The translations under genes and the position numbers were made by a program. This document shows, piece after piece, positions 40,868-50,857 of a stretch of DNA of 64,000 nucleotides. The notes below the pieces were generated by a model. It saw only the letters and a list, made by a program, of their open reading frames with translations, had not been told where the DNA came from and ran no database searches. Source of the DNA: CAWAXW01 sp963786155 (GTDB taxonomy: Bacteria > Actinomycetota > CADDZG01 > WHSQ01); contig CAWAXW010000006.1 in NCBI GenBank assembly GCA_963786155.1, forward strand, positions 1,302,001 through 1,366,000, in the 5' to 3' direction. The number at the start of each line of letters is the position of its first letter. Positions within the stretch are counted from its first letter, which is position 1.

Positions 40868-42807
40868 CAATTGCTCCGGACGGCACCAAGGACGGCTTCG
40901 CACTGGCCAAGGAGGCCGAAGTACCGGCCCCGTCGCGCTCGTGGTCGGCGGTCGCCAGCGCGATCTCAGCTACGTCCCGCAGCCCGGCGATGAGGTCACC
41001 GTCATCCCCGGGGCAACCGAGGAGGGGCGAGAGGTCCTTCGTCACTCATGCGCGCACGTGCTCGCACAGGCGGTACTGAGACTGTTCCCCGGGACCAAGT
41101 ACGCGATCGGCCCGCCGATCGATAACGGCTTCTATTACGACTTCGACGTCGAACGCCCCTTCACGCCCGAAGACATCGAGCGCATCGAGGCCGAGATGAA
41201 GGCCATCGTCAAAGCCAACCAGCGCTTCGAACGCGTCGAGCTCGAACGGGACGAGGCGCTGAAGCTGTTCGGCGAGCAGCCGTACAAGGTCGAGATCATC
41301 GAAGGCGTCGCGCGAAGGCGCGGAAGCGCTCGAGCAGCAGGGGGCCGAGGGCGAGGTCATCTCGGTCTACCTCAACCGCGACCCGGCTTCGGGCGAAACC
41401 GCGTTCACCGACCTCTGTCGCGGCCCCCACATCCCGGGCACCGGCCGGATCAAGGCCTTCAAGCTCCTGCGCAGTGCCGGCGCCTACTGGCGCGGCGACG
41501 AGAAGAGGCCGATGCTCCAGCGGATCTACGGCACCGCGTGGGAATCGAAGGACGCGCTCGAAGACCCACCTGCATCAGCTCGATGAGGCCGAGAAACGTG
41601 ACCATCGCAAGCTGGGCCGGGAGCTCGAGCTGTATTCGTGGCCAGAGGAGGTCGGGCCCGGCCTCGCGGTGTGGCATCCGAGCGGTGCGATCGTGCGCAA
41701 GGAGCTCGAAGACCTCGCTCGAGCGCTGCATCTCAAGTACGAGTACCAGCCCGTCTACACCCCGAACATCGGTAAGTCGAATCTATGGGAGACGAGCGGG
41801 CACCTCGGCTACTACGCGGAGAACATGTTTCCGCCGATGGAGGCCGAGGGCGGCGACTACTACGTGAAGCCTATGAACTGCCCGTTCCACGTCCTCGTGT
41901 TCCGGAGCAAGACCCGCTCGTATCGAGAGCTGCCGGTGAGGTTGTCCGAGCTCGGCGCGGTCTACCGGTTCGAGCGCTCGGGGGTCTTGCACGGACTGCT
42001 GCGCGGCCGAGGGTTCACGCAGGACGACAGCCACATCTTCTGCCGGGCCGACCAGGCTGTCGAGGAGATGGTCGGCGTCGTCGACTTCTTCCGCACCCTG
42101 TACGCAAACAGTGGGGTTGGGCCCGGACGAGGTCCACTTCTCGACCCGGCCCGACAAGTCGGTGGGCACCGACGACCAGTGGGCCCTGGCGGAGGATGCG
42201 ATCCGCCAAGCGCTGGACGGAGCCGGCCTCGAATACAAGGTCGCCGAAGGCGAAGGCACCTTCTACGGGCCCAAGATCGACATCCACGTGCGCGACGCGA
42301 TCGGGCGCCTGTGGCAGATGGCGACGATCCAGATCGATTTCCAGACCCCCGATCGCTTCGAGATCGAGTACGTCGACGAGCACGGCGAACGGCAGCGGCC
42401 GGTCATGATCCATCGCGCCCTCTACGGTTCAGTCGAGCGCTTCGTCGGAGTGCTGGTCGAGCACTTCGCCGGGGCCTTCCCCACCTGGTTGGCGCCCGAG
42501 CAAGCCGCGCTGATACCGATCGCCGATCGTCACGTCGGATTACGCGAACGAGGTCGCCCGTCGCCTCCGCGACCTGGGAATCCGGGCGGTCGTGGACGAC
42601 TCCGACAACACGATGGGGGCCAAGATCCGCCACCAGCAGTTGCTCAAGGTGCCCTACATGTTGGTCGTCGGCGACGACGAAGCCTCATCGAACACGGTGT
42701 CGCTACGACGGCGCAACGGCGAGGAGACCAGAGGGGTGAGCGTCGACGACCTGGCCGCCAAGCTCGCGGCCGAGATAGCCGAACGGCGCGTCGAGCCCTC
42801 GCTCTAA
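40864..42807 (+). CDS. thrS: Threonyl-tRNA synthetase, with five frame disruptions
   Basis: Charges tRNA-Thr. The N-terminal TGS-like segment is followed by the editing domain (RHSCAHVLAQAV and TDLCRGPHIPGTG), the class II core (RSYRELPVRLSELGAVYRFE and GVLHGLLRGRGFTQDD) and the anticodon-binding domain ending ERRVEPSL. One base is missing near 40930, and extra bases are apparent near 41314, 41564, 42112 and 42538. The insertion at 41564 lies in the same GGACGCGCTC[G]AA context as one in dnaK. Repaired length is about 647 residues, normal for ThrRS. It heads the thrS-HIT-pgsA block typical of actinobacteria. Confidence 0.93.
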
Positions 42808-42808
42808 C

Positions 42809-43291
42809 GTGGAGCGACTGTGGAGCCCGTGGCGCTCGCAGTATGTGACCGGCGCCACTTCCGACGACGGATGCGTGTTCTGTGTCGCCCTCGAGGCGAA
42901 TGACGACGAGAAGACCGGCGTGCTCCATCGGGGGGAGCGCACGTTCGTGATCCTGAACGCCTACCCCTACAACTCAGGCCACGTGATGATCGCCCCGAAC
43001 CGCCACGTGGGCGGGCTATCCGCGCTCGATCCAGCCGAACGCCACGAACTGATGGACACGACCGAGGCCGCGGTCCGCGCGCTGACCGATGCGATGTCGC
43101 CTCACGGCTTTAACGTTGGCATGAACCTCGGCGAAGTCGCAGGAGCAGGAGTCCCCGGCCACCTCCACGTCCACGTAGTCCCACGCTGGGGAGGCGATAC
43201 GAACTTCATGCCCGTGACGGGAGAGACAAAGGTTCTCCCCGAGAGCCTGGCGGACACCGCAGCCAAGCTCCGCCCGCATCTCGGCCGCTAG
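42809..43291 (+). CDS. HIT-family nucleotide hydrolase/transferase
   Basis: 160 residues. The histidine triad HLHVHVVPRW and upstream NAYPYNSGHVMIAPNRHV are intact, and two Cys in DDGCVFCVAL suggest a metal site. The family hydrolyses dinucleoside polyphosphates (Ap4A) or AMP-lysine. Start GTG 42809, 1 bp after the thrS stop. The thrS-HIT pair is conserved in actinobacteria. A hairpin follows at 43318. Confidence 0.9.
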   Translation: MERLWSPWRSQYVTGATSDDGCVFCVALEANDDEKTGVLHRGERTFVILNAYPYNSGHVMIAPNRHVGGLSALDPAERHELMDTTEAAVRALTDAMSPHGFNVGMNLGEVAGAGVPGHLHVHVVPRWGGDTNFMPVTGETKVLPESLADTAAKLRPHLGR

Positions 43292-43317
43292 ACACCCGAG
43301 GGCCGCTCGGCTAGCCT

Positions 43318-43462
43318 CCTACTAGGTTTGTAGTAGGTATGTCTCCCGAACGGTGTCCGGGCGCGTTCCCCTGCGCGGGAACTGCGTACATGGGATGGAG
43401 GACGGCATCGAAGATGTCCCCCGGCCGGGCTTCGCCCTTAGCCCCGAGGCCCGGTCCGGGGG
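43318..43462. terminator. Hairpins in the convergent gap after the HIT gene
   Basis: CCTACTA (43318) pairs with TAGTAGG (43331) over a 6-nt loop. A second, longer hairpin pairs CCCCCGGCCGGGC (43418) with GCCCGGTCCGGGGG (43449), with one bulged T. They lie in the 215-bp gap between the HIT and PIG-L genes, which converge, so they may end transcription in both directions. The rest of the gap holds no gene I can support. Confidence 0.5.
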
Positions 43463-43506
43463 GCTCCACCTCATACATTCTTGTTCCGAAGGCCGGAAAC
43501 CTCTCG

Positions 43507-44190
43507 CTAGCGAGAGTCGACGAGCACGTACGTTTCCTCTTTCATGCCTTCTGCGAGCAGCCCCTCGGACAGGAGCTCGAGCATCGGGCCGATCTGGCTG
43601 GCGTGCTTCTTGGCCGAGGTGAGCTTGAGGGCCGTGAGCTCGGGCGAGAGCTGGAAATCGATAGCGAGCTCCGCGCGGGGCACGGATGGAGGGCGGTCGT
43701 CGCTCATGAAGGCTCCCGCTTCCTCGAGGAAGACCCCGAACCTCTCGTACCACTCCGGCGTGTACTCGTAGTTGTAGAGAGCCGCCCCCGGCTGCGCGGC
43801 ACGCTCGAAAGCGAGTTTGGTCCAGCGCGACACGCACTCGTGATCGGAGTGCCCGGTCAGACCGTGGAGGGGGAACGTAAGGACGGTCTTCGGCCCGACC
43901 TCGTCCAGGATCGCGGCGATCTTCGCGACCGCGGCCTCATCGGAGATGCCGGCGCAACCTCCGTCGGGGTAGTCGAGCCACCGGATGTCGTCGACTCCCA
44001 GAACCGCCAGGCATTCGGTGAGCTCGCGAGTGCGGACCTCGGCCAAAGTGTCCGGCGGCCAGCGTTCGTGATCGAGCGAGCCGGCTTCGCCTCTGGTGGC
44101 GGTCACGTTCACAACGCGCTGTCCGTTGCGAACGGCCGCGGCCATCAACGCACCGGCGAGGAAGTTCTCGTCGTCCGGATGGGCCCACAC
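43507..44190 (-). CDS. PIG-L/LmbE-family deacetylase (MshB-like)
   Basis: 227 residues. The zinc-binding AHPDDE motif is in MWAHPDDENFLAG, with a second ligand in HGLTGHSDHECVSRW. The family deacetylates N-acetylglucosamine groups (MshB in mycothiol synthesis, or Mca). Mycothiol needs myo-inositol, which fits the PIM genes nearby. The start is uncertain: GTG 44190 lies inside the first strand, and homologues have about six more residues (LGTIVGVWAHPDD is readable upstream without a start codon). The start may be damaged by an indel. Confidence 0.8.
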   Translation of the reverse strand: MWAHPDDENFLAGALMAAAVRNGQRVVNVTATRGEAGSLDHERWPPDTLAEVRTRELTECLAVLGVDDIRWLDYPDGGCAGISDEAAVAKIAAILDEVGPKTVLTFPLHGLTGHSDHECVSRWTKLAFERAAQPGAALYNYEYTPEWYERFGVFLEEAGAFMSDDRPPSVPRAELAIDFQLSPELTALKLTSAKKHASQIGPMLELLSEGLLAEGMKEETYVLVDSR

Positions 44191-44270
44191 ACCGACGATG
44201 GTGCCGAGCTCGGCGGCGTCGCGGATCGACGCGTCTGTTCTGCGGTCCGCCTTCGATGAACGCCCCGGGT

Positions 44271-46345
44271 TCAGTGATGGGCTTCCTCGCGCGCTGCCTT
44301 GGCCTGGTCGAGGATCTTCTGGGCTAGATCGTGCGGGACCTCTTGGTAGTGACTGAAGCTCCAGGCGAACGTGCCCGTCCCCCCGGTCAACGACCGAAGA
44401 TCGGTCGCGTAGTGGGTCACCTCGCCGAAAGGAACCTTCGCCTTGACGATCTGACGTCCGCCTCCGACAGGATCGATCCCTTCCGGGATCCCGCGGCGCT
44501 TCTGCAGGTCTCCCATGACGTCGCCGGTGGAGCCTTCGGGAACCATGACCTCGAGGGACCAGACGGGCTCGAGGACGGAGGCTCCCGCCTTCTCGACCGC
44601 GTCCTTCATTGCCTGGCCCCCCGCGAGCTGGAACGCCATGTCGGATGAGTCCACGGAGTGGAACTTGCCGTCGTAGAGCTCAACCTTGACGTCGATCATC
44701 TTGAAGCCCGTGCCGACGCCGTCTTCCATGGCTGCCCGCACGCCCTTCTCGACCGAGGGGATCCATTGGTTGGGGATAGATCCCCCGAAGATCTTGTCGT
44801 CGAAGACGAAACCTGCGCCTCGCTCCAGCGGCTCGACCCTGACGTTGCAGATCCCGTACTGGCCGTGACCGCCCGACTGCTTGACGTGCCGGCCGATGGC
44901 CTCGGCCTTCGACCGAAGGGTGGTCCGGTAGGGGACCTTGAAGGGGACGTCCTCGACCTCGACCCCGAATTTCCCCTTCAGACGATGCTGCACGACGTCG
45001 AGATGCGCGTCGCCCATGCCCCACAGGATCGTCTGGTGCGTCTCGTCATTGCGCTCGAGTCGCAGCGAAGGGTCTTCGTCGATGAGCTTCTGCAATCCGA
45101 TCATGAGCTTGTCCTCGTCCCCTTTGGTCTTGGGCTGGATCGCCTTGGGGAGCAAAGGCTCGGGCGGCGCGATCGTCGTCAACACGATCGGGTTCGACTT
45201 GTCGGCGATCGTGTCGCCGGTCGTGGTGTGGTGGAGCTTGGCGACGGCCCCGATGTCTCCGGCGACGACCTCGGAGAGCGGCTCCTGGGTCTTGCCGCGC
45301 ATCGTGAACACCCCGGCGACTCGCTCGTCCGCTTTCTTCGTCGCGTTGTGGAGCGAACCATCACCCTTGAGGACTCCGGAGTAGACCCGGAAGAAGTTCA
45401 CTCGCCCGACATACGGGTCGGTCATGGTCTTGAACACGAGCGCAGACATGGGGGAGTCGGGCTTCGCCTCGCGCGCCTCACCGTCGTTCGATTCCACCGG
45501 AGGGCGGTCCAAAGGCGAAGGACCTGCGGTCACGATCACATCCATAAGCCGGTCGATCCCGATCAACTTCGTGGCCGATCCCACGAGCACCGGGTGCATC
45601 GAAGCCTGGGCAAGACCATCGTGCACGGAGTGCACGATCTCGTCCCTAGTGATCTCGCCGCCCTCGAGGTAACGCTCCAGCAGCTCGTCGGAGGTTTCCG
45701 CTACGGAATCGAGGAGCGCGGTGCGAACCTCCTCTAGGCGCGCCTTGCGATCCTCCGGAATCGCTTCCTCGCTGGACTTCCCAGCGGAGTCGTAGCCGAC
45801 GGCCTCTGCGTCGATAACGTCGATCACTCCATGGAAGTCGTGCTCACGTCCCAGGGGCAGTTCGATGGGGGCGATGTCGAGCCCGAACGCGTCGCGCATC
45901 TGGTCGAGCGTCGAGCGGAACGAAGCATTCTCCCGGTCGACCTTGTTGACGAAGACGATGCGAGGCAGGCCGAGCTCGTCTGCGTAGTTCCACGCAACCT
46001 GTGTCTGGACCTCGAGGCCCTCAACCGCAGATACGACGAAGACCGCGAGGTCGGCCACTCGCATGGCGGCGCGTAGCTCGCCGATGAAGTCCGCATAGCC
46101 GGGGGCGTCGAGGACGTTGAGCTTGTGGTCCTTCCATTCGACCGGCGCAAGGCCCGTCGAGATCGAGATCCTCGCCGGATCTCCTCTTCGTCGAAGTCCG
46201 TTGTGGTGTTGCCTTCTGTGGTCTTGCCCAGACGGGTGGTTGCTCCCGACAGATAGAGCATCGCTTCGGCCACGGAGGTCTTGCCGGCTCCTCCGTGGCC
46301 CACTAATACGAGGTTGCGGATGTTCTCCGTCGGATAGCTCTTCAC
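44271..46345 (-). CDS. EF-G-like translational GTPase (FusA2 type), with one frame disruption
   Basis: About 692 residues. G1 is GHGGAGKTS, G4 is VNKVD, and G3 reads DAPGYADF instead of canonical DTPGH, so the usual catalytic His is Tyr; this marks the EF-G2 subgroup rather than the housekeeping EF-G. Domain IV and the C-terminal fold continue normally (KQSGGHGQYGICNVRVEP, GGRQIVKAKVPFGEV). GTG 46345 gives VKSYPTENIRNLVLVGHGG. One base appears missing near 46170; inserting it joins FDEEEIRR to RISISTGLAPVEW. Its function is not settled; it may act in stress translation. Confidence 0.82.
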
Positions 46346-46435
46346 GCGCGTGCACCCCCTGGTGTCTGCAAGCTTGAGCCGCCATGGTAACCAAGCCCAC
46401 CACTCAGTCCGCGGTCCGGCCAAGCCCACCCCGCC

Positions 46436-46441
46436 TAGACT
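46436..46441 (+). promoter_or_regulatory. -10-like hexamer TAGACT before pgsA
   Basis: TAGACT ends 7 nt before the pgsA ATG at 46449, the same hexamer and spacing as uvrB. It suggests a leaderless transcript start. Confidence 0.5.
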
Positions 46442-46448
46442 CCTTTGC

Positions 46449-47093
46449 ATGATCAATGCGAAGTTGCGCGCCGGCTGGGACGGGCTCATGAGGCCCGTGG
46501 GCCGGTGGCTGGGCCGCACCAGGATCAGCCCCAATGCGATCACACTCCTTGGGGTTCTCATCCAGGCCGGCGCCGCGGCCCTGATCGTTGACGGGCGCCT
46601 GCTGGCGGCGGGGCTCGTGAGTGTCGTCGCGGGATTCTTCGATGCATTCGACGGGGCCGTCGCGAAGGCTCGCAACATGACGACCAAGTTCGGAGCCTTG
46701 CTGGACTCGACCACGGACCGGCTCTCGGACGCCCTCATCCTGATACCTATCGCCTGGCTCTACGGCGTCCACCCCGACATCGCGGAGAGGGACGAGCCGT
46801 GGGTGGCCGCCGTCGCTCTCGGTGCCCTGGTGGCCTCGTTCCTCGTCTCCTACATCAAGGCGCGCGCCGAAGGGCTTGGGTTCGACTGCAACGTGGGGAT
46901 CGCGGAGCGCGGCGAGCGATTGATCATCATCGTCTCGGGCCTGATCCTCGATCTCGTTCCGATCGCCGTGGTGGTTCTGCTCGTGCTTTCGGTGATAACG
47001 CTAGGGCAGCGTTTATGGCACGTCAGAGCGCAGGCCCACGGCGGGGTGCCCATCGAAGGCAGACCGCAAAAATCTAGCGGCAGCGCCGTTTAG
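46449..47093 (+). CDS. pgsA: CDP-alcohol phosphatidyltransferase (probable phosphatidylinositol phosphate synthase)
   Basis: 214 residues, about six membrane segments. The CDP-alcohol motif is DAFDGAVAKARNMTTKFGALLDSTTDR in form (D..DG..A...G...D...D), split here as DAFDGAVAKA and GALLDSTTDRLSD. In actinobacteria the gene next to patA and pimA makes phosphatidylinositol phosphate from CDP-diacylglycerol, the first step to PIMs. ATG 46449 has a TAGACT box 7 nt upstream. The stop adjoins the patA ATG. Specificity is inferred from context. Confidence 0.88.
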   Translation: MINAKLRAGWDGLMRPVGRWLGRTRISPNAITLLGVLIQAGAAALIVDGRLLAAGLVSVVAGFFDAFDGAVAKARNMTTKFGALLDSTTDRLSDALILIPIAWLYGVHPDIAERDEPWVAAVALGALVASFLVSYIKARAEGLGFDCNVGIAERGERLIIIVSGLILDLVPIAVVVLLVLSVITLGQRLWHVRAQAHGGVPIEGRPQKSSGSAV

Positions 47094-48012
47094 ATGGCTC
47101 GTCCGCCGGGCGAGGGACGATTGATCCAACTCGTCTATTACCGCGTACCTCGCAGGCTCTGCGGTTGTGCGCTGGTTACCGGAGAGCGTTGCCTACGGAC
47201 TTGCACTCGCGATCGGCAGCATCGGCGCACGAGTGTCCAAGAAGAAGGGCCAGGTCGCCCGCAACCTGTCCCGCATCACTGGGAAGCCGCCGGACTCGCG
47301 CGAGGTGCAAAAGCTTTTGATCGAGGCCTATCGGTCGTATGCGCGCTACTGGCTCGAAACCTTCATGCTCGTGCGCGAAGACCGCGCCTTCTTCCTCGAC
47401 CGATTCCGATCGGATACCCAGCATCAGATCGACAAGGTCTTGGCGCGAGGCAAGGGAGCGATCATCGTGGTAGGCCACCTCGGCAACTGGGACGCGGCCG
47501 GTGCCTGGGTCGGCGCACGCGGTAACCAGTTGCACACCGTCGCCGAAGTCCTGAAACCGCGCCGCATGTTCGATTTCTTCGCAACGCATCGCGCCCGTCT
47601 TGGCATGACGATCTTCCCGGCCGAGAAAGGGGTCACCGACAAGCTCGCGGCATCGGTGGAGGCGGGGGCCGTAGTTGCGATCCTCGGCGATCGGGATCTG
47701 AAAGGCACGGGTCCCATCGTGGAATTCTTCGGCGAGGCGGCACACATGCCGGCGGGCGCAGCGTCGATCGCGCTGCGGACGGGGGTGCCGCTGCTCGTAG
47801 CCGGGGTCTTCAGCATCTTTCTCCCCGACGGCAGACGGGGGTGGGTGGCCGAGATAAGCGAACCCATCGAGCTCCCCGAGGACCCCGGCCCGGATGCGGT
47901 CGTGGAGCTGACACGGGCCACGGCCAAGAAGCTCGAGGAGTGCGTGCGCAAACGCCCGGAGGAATGGCACGTGTTCCAACCGTTCTGGATCAAGGACAAG
48001 CAGTCGGCGTGA
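47094..48012 (+). CDS. patA: Phosphatidylinositol mannoside acyltransferase (LpxL-like), with one frame disruption
   Basis: About 305 residues. The acyltransferase motif H-x4-D is GHLGNWDAAG, with GDRDLKGTGPIVEFFG and AHMPAGAASIALRTG in the later part. ATG 47094 directly follows the pgsA stop. The first 25 residues (MARPPGEGRLIQLVYY) read in a frame one base off from the rest; an extra T near 47160 explains this, joining to VRWLPESVAYGLALAIGS. It adds an acyl chain to PIM mannose. The operon order pgsA-patA-pimA is conserved. The stop overlaps the pimA GTG. Confidence 0.85.
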
Positions 48013-49113
48013 GGGTCGCTCTCGTGTGTCCCTATGCGTGGGACCGTCCGGGCGGGGTCCAGAGTCACGTCCGCGGCCTGGCGTCGGCGCTGAGAACGCG
48101 GGGGCATGAGGTCACCGTGGTGGCACCGGCTCGGGGGCGTCCGCCTCATGCGGGCGACGTGGTCGTCGCCGGACGCGCGGTGCCCATCCCGGCCAACGGC
48201 TCAGTTGCTCCGGTGGCCTTCGGCCCTCTCGCATCGTCGGCGGTTCGCAGGGCCCTCGATGACCTCAAACCCGACGTGGTCCATGTCCACGAGCCGCTGA
48301 TCCCGAGCATTGGATTGCTCGCGGTTCGAAGTCATCCGGGGCCCATTGTCGGAACCTTCCACGCGTCGGCCGAGCGCAGTTTCGGCTATCACGTCGCGGG
48401 CCCTGCACTAAGGCGCGCCGTGGCGAAACTGGCGGTGCGAACCGCTGTGTCTGATGCCGCGCGCGCTCTGGTGGCGCGCTACTTCCCCGGCGACTACAAG
48501 CTGACTCCGAACGGCATCGACGTCGCGAGCTTCTCCGAGGGATCTCGCACCGATCCTCGGCTCGACTCCAACGGTGTTGTTCCTCGGGAGGATCGAGCGC
48601 AGGAAGGGTCTCGAACCTCTGCTCCAGGCGATGACGCGTCTGCGCGGCGGCGCTCGCCTCATCGTGGCGGGTTCCGGTCCCGAGGAGCGACGGTGCCGTG
48701 CCCTCGCCACACGTCTCGCGCTCGACGTCACCTTCATGGGCAGGGTCGACGAACAACAGAAGCGGGATCTGTTCCGGTCCTGCGGTGTCTACTGCGCGCC
48801 GGCTCTCGGTGGGGAATCGTTCGGGATCGTTCTCGTCGAGGCGATGGCGGCCGGGGCGCCTGTCGTCTGCTCCGACCTTCCGGGATTCCGCGCCGTGGGT
48901 TCGGGGGCCGCGCTGCTGGTCCCTCCCGGTGACCCCGGCCGCCTCGCGGACGCGCTGCGTTCCGTGCTGCGTGACGACGAAGTGGCCGGGCGGATGTCGA
49001 AGCTCGGAGCGAAGGCCGCCGCCATATACGACTGGGCCCGGCTGGTGCCGAACGTGGAAGGGATCTACGAGGCAGCCCGTGTCCCGGTTACCGAGGCACT
49101 GAGGTACGAATAG
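48009..49113 (+). CDS. pimA: Phosphatidylinositol alpha-mannosyltransferase (GT4), with one frame disruption
   Basis: About 367 residues. GT-B fold: VCPYAWDRPGGVQSHVRGLA at the start, VVHVHEPLIPSIGLLAV and FHASAERSFGYHVAGP in the acceptor domain, and the nucleotide-sugar motif GGESFGIVLVEAMAAG (E-x7-E) in the donor domain. GTG 48009 overlaps the patA stop. An extra A near 48562 breaks the frame between the two domains; removing it joins LDS to TVLFLGRIERRKG. PimA transfers the first mannose to PI, so the operon can initiate PIM synthesis. Confidence 0.88.
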
Positions 49114-49116
49114 GTC

Positions 49117-50022
49117 ATGAACCGAAGAGCCAGACCGCTCGCCTGCCTGCTCGGCCTCGTACTGCTGGGGGCTTGCAGCTCGGCGGAACCCGAGGGCTCT
49201 GTCACCGGCGCCGGCGTGGCGCCGTCCGCGGACGCAACGGTTGCGGAGGATCCAGAGAAGAGCCCGAAGAACGACGGCGAGGGCAAAGACAACAAGGGAG
49301 CCGGGTCGACCCCCGCCGGCGAAGGAGATGGCGAAGGCGCGGGAGCCGGGGGTGGCGAGGGCGCGGGCGGGGGAGCCGGCGGAGGCTCTTCTGCCTCCGG
49401 CCAAGCGGGCGGCGGCGGGGGAAACGCCCTGTTCCCGCGCGCCGGGCGGTACGTATACGAGCAAAGTGGATACGAAGAGTTCTGTCAGGCGAGTTGTGAA
49501 CGCGAGCCGCTCCCGGACGAACAACCCGTCGAGATCTCGATCCGCGAGCGGACCTCCGACTCCGCCATAGTCGACAGCGAAGCTCGAACCTCCAACACGC
49601 GAGTTGCCCGAACCACCTACAGGTTTACGCCCGATGTCGTGTTCATCACGGAGCTCTACACGCGGGTCGATGTTGGCGCATTCGATTACTCGGACTCCTA
49701 CAAGCCCAAGCCTCCGATCGAATCGCTGCGTTTCCCGCCACAGGTCGGCGCGCGCTGGTCGGGGTCGTGGAAGGGGGATGTCGCCGGTGATTACTCGATC
49801 GCGATAGTCGGCCGGGAGATGGTTGCCGGCATCGAGGCCGTTCGGATCGAGACCGCCGTCACGTTCCACGGAGACCTGGAAGGAAGCTCGGATCTCACCG
49901 CGTGGATCGATCCCGAGCGACGAACGATCCTCAAGACCGACGGATTCTTGGAGGCCGAGAGCAGCTTCGGTAGATACGAAACGGAGTTCGTCACGACGCT
50001 CACATCGGGCCCGGGCTATTGA
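49117..50022 (+). CDS. Lipoprotein with Gly/Glu-rich linker, unknown function
   Basis: 301 residues. Lipobox LLGACSS follows a short hydrophobic segment. Residues about 30-105 are low in complexity (EGDGEGAGAGGGEGAGGGAG), a flexible stalk. The C-terminal 200 residues form a beta-rich domain with a Cys pair (EEFCQASCERE) and YRFTPDVVFITELYTRVD. I do not recognise the domain. It follows pimA by 3 bp and overlaps the next gene by 4 bp, so it is in the lipid operon. Confidence 0.72.
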   Translation: MNRRARPLACLLGLVLLGACSSAEPEGSVTGAGVAPSADATVAEDPEKSPKNDGEGKDNKGAGSTPAGEGDGEGAGAGGGEGAGGGAGGGSSASGQAGGGGGNALFPRAGRYVYEQSGYEEFCQASCEREPLPDEQPVEISIRERTSDSAIVDSEARTSNTRVARTTYRFTPDVVFITELYTRVDVGAFDYSDSYKPKPPIESLRFPPQVGARWSGSWKGDVAGDYSIAIVGREMVAGIEAVRIETAVTFHGDLEGSSDLTAWIDPERRTILKTDGFLEAESSFGRYETEFVTTLTSGPGY

Positions 50023-50723
50023 GCGCCGCCTCCGAAAGAGCGCCCGGCGTCGACGAGGCTTGGGGCGCGGATACCCATCCCAGGAATGCAGGCCGTCACA
50101 AGTGGCTAGTGGCAGTCGCGATCCCGATAGTGCTCGTTTCGGGAGCCGCCGCGCTTTTCGTCCCATGGATAGGGCTGGTCGCCTTCGTGGTTCTCGCGGC
50201 GGCCGGGATGTTCGCCATCGATCGCATGGGCCCGGTCACCCTGCGGCGGCTGGGCGCGCGCCGTCTCGCCTCCAATGAACACCCGAGGCTGACGAATCTC
50301 GTCAAGGGACTCAGCTCGGACCTTTCGATGCATGCACCAAAGCTATGGGTGATCCCCGAAAAGGGACCGAACGCGCTCGTGTGCCGCGCGCACGGACGCG
50401 CCCTGGCCGTCACCGAATCATTGGTCACGAGCTTCACGCGCACGGAGCTCGAGGCCGTCATCGCACACAGCCTGCTGAGACTGAAGACCACCGACCTCGA
50501 AGGCCTGTCCTGCGCAGTCCTGCTTGGGCGCCGCCTGACCCCGCAGGTAGGCCGAGCCGACGACATCCGAGCGGTCGCCCTAACGCGCTACCCACCCGCC
50601 CTCGCTACGGCGATAGAGAAGTCCGAGCCCTGCACCGACAGAACCGCCCCGATGTGGTTCGTAGCAACAGGTTCCACCCACCTCCCCACCACCGAGCGCA
50701 TAGCCGAGCTAGCCGACCTCTAG
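50019..50723 (+). CDS. Membrane M48-like protein with a lost zinc motif (pseudoprotease-like)
   Basis: 234 residues with two N-terminal membrane segments (VAVAIPIVLVSGAAALFV, LVAFVVLAAAGMFAI). The following domain resembles the M48/HtpX peptidase layout: PRLTNLVKGLSSDLSM, PKLWVIPEKGPNALVCRA and TRTELEAVIAHSLLRLKT. At the expected HExxH site it reads HSLLR, so the catalytic Glu and second His are missing. It starts GTG 50019, overlapping the lipoprotein stop. Loss of these residues suggests a non-catalytic role or a frame-neutral decay. Confidence 0.62.
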   Translation: MSAASERAPGVDEAWGADTHPRNAGRHKWLVAVAIPIVLVSGAAALFVPWIGLVAFVVLAAAGMFAIDRMGPVTLRRLGARRLASNEHPRLTNLVKGLSSDLSMHAPKLWVIPEKGPNALVCRAHGRALAVTESLVTSFTRTELEAVIAHSLLRLKTTDLEGLSCAVLLGRRLTPQVGRADDIRAVALTRYPPALATAIEKSEPCTDRTAPMWFVATGSTHLPTTERIAELADL

Positions 50724-50768
50724 CCACCTTCTCAGCGCGCCGGCGCCCACATTTGGGCACAGCCGCGT

Positions 50769-50835
50769 AAAGAAGCGCTCCGCGGTGCTTTCTTTGCAAC
50801 TTGGCGTCCATATATGGACGTGATTTTGCAAAGAA
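50769..50835. terminator. Nested palindrome between convergent genes
   Basis: TTCTTTGCAA (50790) pairs with TTGCAAAGAA (50826), enclosing a perfect 16-bp palindrome CGTCCATATATGGACG (50805-50820). Upstream, AAAGAAGC (50769) can also pair with GCTTTCTTT (50787). The genes on both sides converge, so a two-way terminator is the simplest reading, though no U-run is obvious. The alternative hairpins share bases and exclude each other. Confidence 0.45.
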
Positions 50836-50857
50836 GCTCCCAGTCCAAAGGCTTGCC

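Noticed and set aside
48265..50166. 633-residue minus-strand frame over pimA and the lipoprotein gene
   Set aside because: Both plus-strand genes are clear homologues or have lipoboxes; the minus frame has no recognisable domain.
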